Positions 16,396 through 24,853 of a stretch of 52,145 nucleotides of DNA are shown here, one piece after another. The notes beneath the pieces are model-generated. The model saw nothing but the letters and a program-made list of their open reading frames with translations. It was not told the DNA's origin and did no database searches. Within the stretch, counting starts at the first letter, position 1, and each line of letters opens with the position of its first letter. Source of the stretch: Bacteroidota bacterium (lineage in GTDB: Bacteria; Bacteroidota; Bacteroidia; Cytophagales; Cyclobacteriaceae). The stretch spans positions 1 through 52,145 of the forward strand of contig JACPVX010000056.1 of the NCBI GenBank assembly GCA_016191555.1, given 5' to 3'. The position numbers and the translations under genes are program-made.

Positions 16396-19347
16396 ATGAC
16401 CAAATTGTATCTGTTTGTTCGCAGGTACCTCGCGGTAATGATGGTGTTCGGGGCCGCTTCGGCTTTCGCACAACAATCCGTGTCAGGTAAAGTAACGTCT
16501 TCCGATGACGGCTCGGGTATTCCGGGTGTAAACATTCTCGAAAAAGGAACTGCCAATGGAACTGTTTCTGACGCAGATGGAAACTTCACCATTTCCGTGG
16601 GAGCCAATGCAACTCTAATTTTTTCATTTGTAGGTTATTCATCTCAGGAGGTTGCGGTTGGTTCGCAAACTACGATGAACGTTACAATGCAATCAGACGT
16701 AACAGCCTTGTCAGAGGTTGTTGTGGTAGGTTACGGATCTCAGGATAAAAAAGAGTTAACTAGTTCTGTTGTTACGGTTAGTACAAAAGACTTTAACAAG
16801 GGAAATATCAATGATCCATCTCAACTATTGCAAGGTAAAGTCGCTGGTCTAAGTATCTATAACAGAGGAGGCGATCCAAACTCGGCGTCAATTATCCGTT
16901 TGAGAGGCCTTTCTACTGTAGGTTCCAATTCACAACCACTGATTGTTGTGGATGGTATTCTTGGTGCTTCTCTGGATAACGTTGACCCGAACGATATTGA
17001 ATCAACAACGGTATTGAAAGATGGTTCTGCTGCTGCGATTTACGGTAGCCGCGGTTCTAGTGGTGTTATTTTAGTGACTACAAAAAGCGGCTCCAACAAA
17101 GCAGGGGCGGTGGCCATTGATTTCAACACGTATGTAGCGTCTTCTTCAGTTTACAATAGACAACCAGTAATGTCTGCAAGCCAATATGTTGCGGCGGGTG
17201 GCAATAACTTGGGATCTAACACCGATTGGCAAAAATTAGTAACGAGAGATGGATCTAGCAGAGTTACTAATCTTGGTATCTCAGGAGGTAATTCAAACAC
17301 AACTTTCCGCATTTCTGCTAACTTCAGAAATATCGATGGTATTTTGAAAAATTCAGGTTTTGATCAAATCAATAGCCGGGCTCGATTAACTCATAAAGCT
17401 TTTGACAACAAATTGAAGATTGACATCGGAACATCATTTACAAACAGAAACACCGATGTTTCTTTTAATGAAGCGTTGAGATATGCAGTTTTGTATAACC
17501 CTACCGCACCTGTCACCTTTACTAACGGTGAATACTACCAAGCGATTTTGTTCGATAACTTTAACCCAGTCGCTATTATTGATCAAAACATAAGCCAGCG
17601 CAAAAGAAAGAACTTAAACTTCAGTGCTAATGTATCATATGACATTTTCAAAGACTTGACTGTTAGCGTGAATTACGGTCAACAATATGAAGTTGGAAAT
17701 TCATATGAGTATTATTCTAGAAATTCACTTTTTAGAGGCTACAACAGAGGAGGCTTGGCAAGAAGATCAACATATGAAGCATCCTTCACTCTAATCGAGG
17801 GTTATGCTACTTATTCTAAGAGTTTTGATCGCCTAAACATGGATATTACAGGTGGTTATTCCTATCAGGAAGATCAATATGATAACATGTTTGTTGAACT
17901 AGGTAATTTCCCAAGCGATTTACTAGGTTATAATGCACTGGAAACTGCAGGTGATAGAATCTCAGGTAATCCTAACCTCACAAATATTTCTAGCGACAAA
18001 TCACCTAAGAACAAAATTATTGCATTCTTCGGTAGAGTTAATTTAAGCTATGACAATGCGATCTTCTTTAATGCATCGGTAAGACGTGAAGGATCAACCA
18101 AGCTGGGTAAAAATAACCAAATAGGGTATTTTCCAGCAGCAGGTATTGCTGCTGACTTGAACAAATATCTTCAATTACCTAAAGTGGATCTGTTGAAACT
18201 TCGTGTGGGATGGGGTATAACAGGTTCGCTCCCTACACAATCAGGGATTTCTCAAGAACTTTATGCCTATAACTTTACAGGCGGTGGTTCTGTTTCGATT
18301 GCTAGAGCTGCGAACCCTGATTTGAAATGGGAACAAAAGACTGAGATTGACTTAGGTGTTGACTTTGGATTTACAGGTAGATTAGTTGCCAGCTTGGATG
18401 TTTATTCAAGAGATATCAAAGATTTTATCTTGTTGAACGACAAATTGGATGTAACTAAATTCCCAAGCAATCAACGTTATGAGAACATTGGATCACTTCA
18501 AACAAGAGGTATTGAGTTGAAGGTAGATTATTCAAACATTAAGATAGGTCAAGTAAGTTGGTCTCCTGGAATCGTATTGAGTTCTTATAAAACTACATTA
18601 GAATCCTATTTGCCAGGAGTATTAGCTCAATCAAGAGCTCCACTAGGTGCCCCTGGACAATCTGGTGTTAATCAGATCAGACTTGCGGTAGGTGAAGAGA
18701 TCGGTCAAATTTGGGGCCCTGTATTTGATGGCGCCAATACTGATGGTACCGTTCGATTCAAAGACCTAAATGGTGATGGTCAAGTGAAGGTTACAGACCA
18801 AACATTCCTTGATAAGACAGCCGACTACCAAAAATTAGGAAGTGGAATCCCTACAATGGAGATTGGTTGGACGAACAGGCTAACCTATAAGAACTGGGAT
18901 TTAAACGCCTTCTTTAGAGGTGCCTTCGGCCACAGCTTGTCAAACAACTTCAGAGCTTTCTATGAGCCAATCGATAAAGGCGCGATCAATTCATACAATC
19001 GTATTTCTACCAGCAAAGCGGTTCCTGGTTTGACAGAAGCTAAATTCAGTTCATTATACGTTGAAAAGGCCGATTTCTTAAAATTGGATAACCTTTCAAT
19101 TGGTTATAATGTTAAGTTATCACCTACTAGCGCTGTTAAGAATATCAGATTCTATGCAGCTGGTCAAAACCTTTTTGTAATAACATCTTATACTGGAATT
19201 GATCCTGAACCTGTATTGGCAGATCAGGGAGCTGCTGACAATGGCGGTTTCCTACCCGATCCAGATCCATTGGCTCCTGGTATTGATAGAAGAAATGCTT
19301 ACTTTACTTCTAGAACATTTACCTTTGGCGTATCAATAGGATTATAA
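16396..19347 (+). CDS. susC: SusC/RagA-type TonB-dependent outer-membrane transporter 2
   Basis: This is the second SusC of the locus, 983 residues. It has a signal peptide ending FAQ (about 26), a carboxypeptidase-like domain (SGKVTSSDDGSGIPGVNI), the signature LSEVVVVGYG near 105-114, a plug domain with SQPLIVVDGI and VLKDGSAAAIYGSRGSSG, and a barrel. The N-terminal part matches SusC1 closely but the barrel is diverged, so the ligand may differ. The chain ends FTFGVSIGL, with leucine rather than the aromatic residue usual for barrel assembly. It has its own upstream region with operator-like repeats and starts the susC2-susD2 operon. Confidence 0.96.
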   Translation: MTKLYLFVRRYLAVMMVFGAASAFAQQSVSGKVTSSDDGSGIPGVNILEKGTANGTVSDADGNFTISVGANATLIFSFVGYSSQEVAVGSQTTMNVTMQSDVTALSEVVVVGYGSQDKKELTSSVVTVSTKDFNKGNINDPSQLLQGKVAGLSIYNRGGDPNSASIIRLRGLSTVGSNSQPLIVVDGILGASLDNVDPNDIESTTVLKDGSAAAIYGSRGSSGVILVTTKSGSNKAGAVAIDFNTYVASSSVYNRQPVMSASQYVAAGGNNLGSNTDWQKLVTRDGSSRVTNLGISGGNSNTTFRISANFRNIDGILKNSGFDQINSRARLTHKAFDNKLKIDIGTSFTNRNTDVSFNEALRYAVLYNPTAPVTFTNGEYYQAILFDNFNPVAIIDQNISQRKRKNLNFSANVSYDIFKDLTVSVNYGQQYEVGNSYEYYSRNSLFRGYNRGGLARRSTYEASFTLIEGYATYSKSFDRLNMDITGGYSYQEDQYDNMFVELGNFPSDLLGYNALETAGDRISGNPNLTNISSDKSPKNKIIAFFGRVNLSYDNAIFFNASVRREGSTKLGKNNQIGYFPAAGIAADLNKYLQLPKVDLLKLRVGWGITGSLPTQSGISQELYAYNFTGGGSVSIARAANPDLKWEQKTEIDLGVDFGFTGRLVASLDVYSRDIKDFILLNDKLDVTKFPSNQRYENIGSLQTRGIELKVDYSNIKIGQVSWSPGIVLSSYKTTLESYLPGVLAQSRAPLGAPGQSGVNQIRLAVGEEIGQIWGPVFDGANTDGTVRFKDLNGDGQVKVTDQTFLDKTADYQKLGSGIPTMEIGWTNRLTYKNWDLNAFFRGAFGHSLSNNFRAFYEPIDKGAINSYNRISTSKAVPGLTEAKFSSLYVEKADFLKLDNLSIGYNVKLSPTSAVKNIRFYAAGQNLFVITSYTGIDPEPVLADQGAADNGGFLPDPDPLAPGIDRRNAYFTSRTFTFGVSIGL

Positions 19348-19369
19348 TTAAAAGTTAACTATTATAACT

Positions 19370-20908
19370 ATGAAGCATTTATTAAAATACTCAATGATTG
19401 CCGCACTGATTGTGGGGGGATCATCCTGTACGAACCTTGATGAAGAGATAAAAGGCGATTTTACGACCAAAATTAATCCTGCCAATCAGGGCGTAGGAAC
19501 AAAGACGAACGTAAATAAAGCAACACCAAGTGATGGACTTTCTGGAGCCTTCGGACGGTTGTTGAATGGAACTGCCAACCATGGTAGCTATTTCTCAGTG
19601 CAGGAACTATCAAGCGATGAGGCAGTAATTACTCAGAAGGGTGGTGACTGGTATGATGGCGGTATATGGCTCATTATGCACAAGCATCAATTTACACCTA
19701 CCGTGGGTGGTATCAATGGCGCTTGGAGTGATATCTATGGTGGAATTTTCCAGTGTAACACGCTACTCGGAGCAGCTAGTACCACAACCGCAGGGAAAGC
19801 ACAACTTAGAACACTAAGAGCATATTTGTATTGGAGACTTTTAGATATGTTTGGTCGTGTTAAGCTTGTTACTGTTGCCGGTGTAGATGCACCTCAGTCA
19901 ACTCGTTTAGAGGTTTACAATTTTGTTGAATCAGAATTGCTAGCTGTTTTACCTGACCTTCCTGCGGGAAAACAAGAGTACGGACGAGTTAGCCAAGGTG
20001 CTGCAAATGCATTGCTATCAAGATTATACTTGAACGCAAAGGTTTATAAAGGACTTTCTGCGCACGATCCAGCTGACTTAGACAAGGCAATTGCTGCTGC
20101 TGATGCAGTCATTAACTCTGGTGTGTATTCATTGGATCCTAATTATGCGAAAGTATTTGCTCCGGATAACGTAGAAAATATGGAGCATATTTTTGTAGCC
20201 CCATTTGATGAAGCTACAGGTGGTGGAATGAATTTTGCTCAAATGACACTACACTACCCAAGCCAGTTAACTTATAAACTAGGTCAGCAACCTTGGAATG
20301 GGTACTCGACTCTTGAAGAGTTTTATAATTCCTATGACGCAGCAGATAAGAGAAAAGAAGCTAGCTTTATAGTTGGCCCTCAAAAAGACTTCTCAGGAAA
20401 TCCAATTCTGGATCTTGCTTTTGACAAGGCAGATACTGATGGAGCTGCAATCAACTACACACCAGCTATTAATGAGTTATTCCCTAATGGCTCTCGTCAA
20501 GCTGGTGCAAGGATGGGTAAGTTCAGTTTCAAAATAGGACAAAATCCTGATATGGATAATGACTACCCTGTTTTGAGATATGGTGAAGTTCTATTGAACA
20601 AGGCTGAGGCATTGTATAGAAAAAATGCAGGTGATGCTCAAGCTAAAACTCTAGTTGATCAAATAAGAACAAGAGCAGGTTTAGGAACTATTGGAACGTT
20701 GACTGATGGTAGTTTCTTAGCTGAAAGAGGTAGAGAGTTATTCCAAGAATCTTTGAGAAGAACTGATTTGATACGCTTCGGAGCTTGGGGTAACGCTTGG
20801 TGGGAGAAACCAGCGCATCCAGCTGACAAGTATATTATATTCCCGATTCCTGCTGAACAGATTTCATCTTCAAGTGGAACGTTAACTCAGAATCCAGATT
20901 ACCTGTAA
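19370..20908 (+). CDS. susD: SusD/RagB-type glycan-binding lipoprotein 2
   Basis: This 512-residue lipoprotein (SSC, Cys20) is the lid partner of SusC2, starting 22 bases after it. Family signatures are LRTLRAYLYWRLLDMFGRVKL near 144-165, PVLRYGEVLLNKAEALYRKN near 400, and LAERGRELFQESLRRTDLIR near 450-472. It ends with the usual IPAEQISSSSGTLTQNPDY-type tail. It is diverged from SusD1. No SusE/F-like gene follows; instead a terminator and the giant lipoproteins come next. Confidence 0.95.
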   Translation: MKHLLKYSMIAALIVGGSSCTNLDEEIKGDFTTKINPANQGVGTKTNVNKATPSDGLSGAFGRLLNGTANHGSYFSVQELSSDEAVITQKGGDWYDGGIWLIMHKHQFTPTVGGINGAWSDIYGGIFQCNTLLGAASTTTAGKAQLRTLRAYLYWRLLDMFGRVKLVTVAGVDAPQSTRLEVYNFVESELLAVLPDLPAGKQEYGRVSQGAANALLSRLYLNAKVYKGLSAHDPADLDKAIAAADAVINSGVYSLDPNYAKVFAPDNVENMEHIFVAPFDEATGGGMNFAQMTLHYPSQLTYKLGQQPWNGYSTLEEFYNSYDAADKRKEASFIVGPQKDFSGNPILDLAFDKADTDGAAINYTPAINELFPNGSRQAGARMGKFSFKIGQNPDMDNDYPVLRYGEVLLNKAEALYRKNAGDAQAKTLVDQIRTRAGLGTIGTLTDGSFLAERGRELFQESLRRTDLIRFGAWGNAWWEKPAHPADKYIIFPIPAEQISSSSGTLTQNPDYL

Positions 20909-20946
20909 GATATTCTCTCGTTTGTAATTTAGATTTTGTAATTTTG

Positions 20947-20982
20947 AATAGCGCTCAACTAGATGTTGAGCGCTATTTTTAT
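20947..20982 (+). terminator. Strong hairpin terminator five bases before lipoprotein B
   Basis: ATAGCGCTCAAC (20948-20959) pairs perfectly with GTTGAGCGCTAT (20965-20976) around the loop TAGAT, with a further A-T pair outside, then TTTTATTT. The start codon of the next gene is at 20988, so there is no room for a separate promoter and leader behind it. It probably lets only part of the susCD transcripts through to the lipoprotein genes, or protects the 3' end of the susCD message. Confidence 0.85.
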
Positions 20983-20987
20983 TTAGC

Positions 20988-23900
20988 ATGAGATCAATCT
21001 GCATCTTAATAACTTTTATTTTGATCGGCTGCACAAACCACCAAGTGGCAGAAAGTCATCTTTTTGAAATCATGGGTGATGAGAGTGGGATTTCCTTTAC
21101 GAATGAGTTATCAATTACGGAGAGGAGTAATCCATATACCTATCGAAGCTTTTACAATGGTGCAGGGGTGGGCATCGCGGATATTAACAATGATGGACTA
21201 CCGGATATTTATTTCTGCGGTAATCAGGTAGATAATAAGCTCTACCTCAATAAGGGAAATTTAAAATTTGAAGATATCACTCAGTCAGCGGGAGTAGCTT
21301 GTAGTGGCGTCTGGACCACTGGAGTAACTTTTGCCGATGTTAATGCAGATGGATTAATGGATATCTATGTCTGTAAATCGGGAGACCCATCCTCGCCGAA
21401 TCGTAGTAATGAACTTTTTATTAACAATGGCAATCTCACCTTTACTGAGAAAGCTAAGGAATTTGGCCTTGATGTGAAGGGGCTTTCCGTTCAAGCTGCA
21501 TTTTTTGACTATGATAAAGACGGTGATCTAGATTGCTATTTACTAACCAATTCCATTCGCTCCGTTGGTAATTTTGATTTAGTTAAAGATCAAAGAAACG
21601 TGCCAGATCCGAATGGTGAGGGTAATCGATTTTTTGTTAATGAGAATGGTAAATTTTTAGATTATTCCGCTAAAGCGGGGATTTACAGAAGTAGGGTAGG
21701 TTTTGGATTGGGGATTACATTAGGAGATTTCAATAGCGATTCTTGGACAGACATTTTTGTTTCCAATGATTTTTTTGAAAGAGACTATTTGTACATCAAT
21801 GATCAAAAAGGTGCATTTAAAGAATCGTTGACGAATTATTTTCAATCCATAAGTATGGGGTCAATGGGAGCTGACTTTGCAGATTTAGACAACGATGGTT
21901 ATCCGGAACTATTTGTTACAGAAATGCTTCCAGACTCTCTAAACAGAAGAAAGTCTAAAACAATTTATGAAAGTTGGAATAAGTACCAATTGAATTTACA
22001 GAATGGCTACTACCATCAATTCTCTAGGAATGTACTCCAGAAAAGAATAGGTGATACCACTTATGTTGAAATAGGAAGGTTAGCCGGAGTTGCCGCATCT
22101 GAATGGAGTTGGGGGGCCTTACTTTTCGATATGGACAATGATGGCAATCGGGATATATTTATAGCGAATGGCATATACAAGGATTTACTTGATCGAGATT
22201 ACTTAACGTATGCTGGCGCGGAGGAAAATGTCAGGAAAATCATAAAAGAAGAGAAGAATGCGATTATGAAATTGATCGATCTGATGCCATCTTCAAAATT
22301 TCCTAATTATGCTTTTAAAAACGAAGGAAAATTTAATTTTAAAAACAAGTCTAATGAGTGGGGATTTGAAAAGCCAATGTATTCAACTGGTAGTTCTTAC
22401 GGAGATTTAGATAATGACGGTGATATGGATTTGGTAATTAATAATATTAATTCTCCTTCTGTAATTTATAGGAACAACTCGGACTCTTCGCTTTTAAAGG
22501 GTATTACTATTTCGTTTTCATCAAAGGGCAAAAATACATTTTTGGTCGGCACAAAAGTAAAAGCTTATTGTGGGGCATCAATTTATAGTGCTGATAATTT
22601 TACCACGCGCGGGTTTCAAAGTTCAGTTGAGCCTAAGATTCATATGGGGCTGGGCAATACCAGTGTTATCGATTCTTTATTATTTGAATGGCCTGAAGGC
22701 GGATATTCTGTAGTATATAATGTTTCCACTAACAGAGAAATTAAAATTCAGAAAGAAGACTTTAAAATTGAAGAGCTTAAGTCAATTAACAGCGACCCGG
22801 AAGAAGTAAAATTTCATCTTGACTTTGTTTCGCGTGGATTTAAACATAAGGGCAATGAGCTAGTTGATTTCAATCGCGAGAGATTGCTTCCAATGATGTA
22901 TAGCAATGAGTCGCCATCCCTTGTTGTTGGAGATATCGACAATAATGGTATAAGTGAAGTTTATGTTGGAGGAGGTAAAGACCAAGAAGGATCGTTTATC
23001 CGATATGAAAATGGGGTTTTTAAGTATTTTTTATCAAAAGCAATCCAAGAAGATAAAATCTCTGAGGAAACAAAAGCAACACTTTTTGATGCTGATATGG
23101 ATGGGGACTTGGATTTATATAAATCGAATGGCGGCCGTTTTTTTCCTAAACAATCAAGTGCCTTAATGGATCGAATGTTTATTAATAATGGGAAAGGCGA
23201 ATTTATTGAGTCACCTTATGCTTTGCCTTTTACGGATTTTGTTTCAACAAGCGTATCAAAGCCAATTGACTTTGATAATGATGGCGACTTAGATTTGATC
23301 ATCGGAGAAAGATTTCATCCTTTTATATATGGAGTTGGAGGAAGAGGTTATTTATTTGAAAACAACGGGGAAGGTAAGTTTAAAGATGTTACGAATCGCA
23401 ACGCAGCTGCGTTGGCAAACATTGGAATGATTACTGACGTCTCGATAGGTGATTTCGATAAGGATGGATGGCAAGATATATTGTTAGTTGGTGATTGGAT
23501 GCCCATTACAGCACTAAAGAACGATAATGGAATCTTTGCCGACCATTCCCGGCAATTTAAACTTAATGGAACAGAAGGATGGTGGCATGATGTTGAGACA
23601 GCTGACTTGAATAAAGATGGTAGGCCTGATTTTGTTATCGGGAATCATGGTAAGAATACTTTTTTTAGTGAAGGAGACCGGATGTATGTTTCTGATTTTG
23701 ATAGGAATGGTTCTATTGAGCAATTGATATGTACTAAAGTGGGAGATAAGTATTACCCGATAATTGACAAGGATGAACTGCTATCTCAATTGCCTTCTTT
23801 GAAGAAGAAATTGCTGTTCTATAAAGACTATAGTAATATGCCTATAGATCATTTATTCCCCAACGAGATACTGTCTGGGGCAAAGTTACTTCAACTTAAT

Positions 23901-24266
23901 ATGCTTTCTTCCATTGTAATGTTGTCAGATGAAAATGGCTATAAGATAATTGAGCTTCCAATTGAAGCGCAATATTCTCCTATATACGCTCTTTCAATAT
24001 CTGATTTTGATAATGATGGAATAGATGATTTAATTGCGGGTGGAAATCAACACCTTGTAAAACCGCAATTTGGGCGATTTGATGCTTCAACTGGTTGGTT
24101 CTTCAAAGGAGCAAAGAAGGGAAAGGAATTTTCATTCGATAAAGGAATTAGTTTGAATGTTAAGGGCCAAATAAGAGCGCTTGAACATATTGAAATAAAA
24201 GGAAATAAATACCTAATGTTTGCTAAGTATGATGATTATTTGGAAATATATAAAATACCCCATTAG
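20988..24266 (+). CDS. FG-GAP/VCBS-ASPIC giant lipoprotein B
   Basis: This 1,092-residue lipoprotein (LIGC, Cys15) has the same two-lobe plan as its paralogues. First calcium loop DINNDGLPD is at 65-73; the ASPIC/UnbV domain is near 515-575 (RGFQSSVEPKIHMGLG); the second lobe begins after 600 with LVDFNRERLLP. The C-terminal motif is ELPIEAQYSPIYAL, followed by DFDNDGIDD and FGRFDASTGWF, shared with lipoprotein C. The start is the first ATG after the terminator and gives a good type II signal, so I keep it. The 3' end overlaps the next gene by 38 bases. Base composition is more AT-rich than in its neighbours. Confidence 0.9.
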   Translation: MRSICILITFILIGCTNHQVAESHLFEIMGDESGISFTNELSITERSNPYTYRSFYNGAGVGIADINNDGLPDIYFCGNQVDNKLYLNKGNLKFEDITQSAGVACSGVWTTGVTFADVNADGLMDIYVCKSGDPSSPNRSNELFINNGNLTFTEKAKEFGLDVKGLSVQAAFFDYDKDGDLDCYLLTNSIRSVGNFDLVKDQRNVPDPNGEGNRFFVNENGKFLDYSAKAGIYRSRVGFGLGITLGDFNSDSWTDIFVSNDFFERDYLYINDQKGAFKESLTNYFQSISMGSMGADFADLDNDGYPELFVTEMLPDSLNRRKSKTIYESWNKYQLNLQNGYYHQFSRNVLQKRIGDTTYVEIGRLAGVAASEWSWGALLFDMDNDGNRDIFIANGIYKDLLDRDYLTYAGAEENVRKIIKEEKNAIMKLIDLMPSSKFPNYAFKNEGKFNFKNKSNEWGFEKPMYSTGSSYGDLDNDGDMDLVINNINSPSVIYRNNSDSSLLKGITISFSSKGKNTFLVGTKVKAYCGASIYSADNFTTRGFQSSVEPKIHMGLGNTSVIDSLLFEWPEGGYSVVYNVSTNREIKIQKEDFKIEELKSINSDPEEVKFHLDFVSRGFKHKGNELVDFNRERLLPMMYSNESPSLVVGDIDNNGISEVYVGGGKDQEGSFIRYENGVFKYFLSKAIQEDKISEETKATLFDADMDGDLDLYKSNGGRFFPKQSSALMDRMFINNGKGEFIESPYALPFTDFVSTSVSKPIDFDNDGDLDLIIGERFHPFIYGVGGRGYLFENNGEGKFKDVTNRNAAALANIGMITDVSIGDFDKDGWQDILLVGDWMPITALKNDNGIFADHSRQFKLNGTEGWWHDVETADLNKDGRPDFVIGNHGKNTFFSEGDRMYVSDFDRNGSIEQLICTKVGDKYYPIIDKDELLSQLPSLKKKLLFYKDYSNMPIDHLFPNEILSGAKLLQLNMLSSIVMLSDENGYKIIELPIEAQYSPIYALSISDFDNDGIDDLIAGGNQHLVKPQFGRFDASTGWFFKGAKKGKEFSFDKGISLNVKGQIRALEHIEIKGNKYLMFAKYDDYLEIYKIPH

Positions 24267-24843
24267 CCTACTTTTGGCATGTGTTGTTTTAAGTTGTGTT
24301 CAATCAGACTACACAAGGTTGGTTCAATCTGAACTGGCGAAAGGGATTCGAAATGATTCAATTTTACTAGGCATCAAATTTGGTGACACACGACAGGATT
24401 TTTTCGGTCGTTGCTTTGATTTGAATAAACAGAGACTAGTTACTCAGGGCCCTAGTGGATTTAAAGTCCAATATTTGTTTAACGATTCTTTGATTAATGT
24501 AAAACCTAATAAAATAAGATTATTGTTTTCTCCTTTCTTTGATACCAATGAGAAAATTGCAGAGATGGATTTAGAATTTAGTTATCTCGGTTGGGCACCG
24601 TGGAATAAACAACTTCAATCAGATTCATTGAAAATTAATATAATGAAACTGCTGATGGCTTGGTATAAAGGAAATGAATTTATTGAAGCACAGGTCGAAG
24701 GCGAGAGTATCCCAGTTAAGCTAGATGGTAATAGAAGAATATTGGTTCATATAAAAGATGCTCAAAGTGTTACTGTACGAGTCCAGGATATTCTCCATCC
24801 AAAATTTGTACATACAGGTTACGCTAATAAAAAACAAGAATAA
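24229..24843 (+). CDS. Small lipoprotein of unknown function between giant lipoproteins
   Basis: The frame overlaps the end of lipoprotein B by 38 bases, which suggests translational coupling. ATG 24229 (or 24232) gives a signal WKYIKYPISLLLACVVLSC with Cys23; an earlier TTG at 24220 is less likely. The 204-residue product has a short predicted beta-rich body with the motifs GIKFGDTRQDFF and EFSYLGWAPWNKQ, and a basic tail. I recognise no family. Its location inside the lipoprotein cluster suggests an accessory role in the same surface complex, for example a periplasmic or outer-membrane assembly partner, but there is no direct evidence. Confidence 0.8.
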   Translation: MMIIWKYIKYPISLLLACVVLSCVQSDYTRLVQSELAKGIRNDSILLGIKFGDTRQDFFGRCFDLNKQRLVTQGPSGFKVQYLFNDSLINVKPNKIRLLFSPFFDTNEKIAEMDLEFSYLGWAPWNKQLQSDSLKINIMKLLMAWYKGNEFIEAQVEGESIPVKLDGNRRILVHIKDAQSVTVRVQDILHPKFVHTGYANKKQE

Positions 24844-24853
24844 CTAGGTGTTA

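Noticed and set aside
22954..23166. Short overlapping frames inside giant lipoprotein B and similar shadows in the SusC, GH13 and GH65 genes
   Set aside because: They lie wholly inside well-supported genes in other frames and have no independent support.
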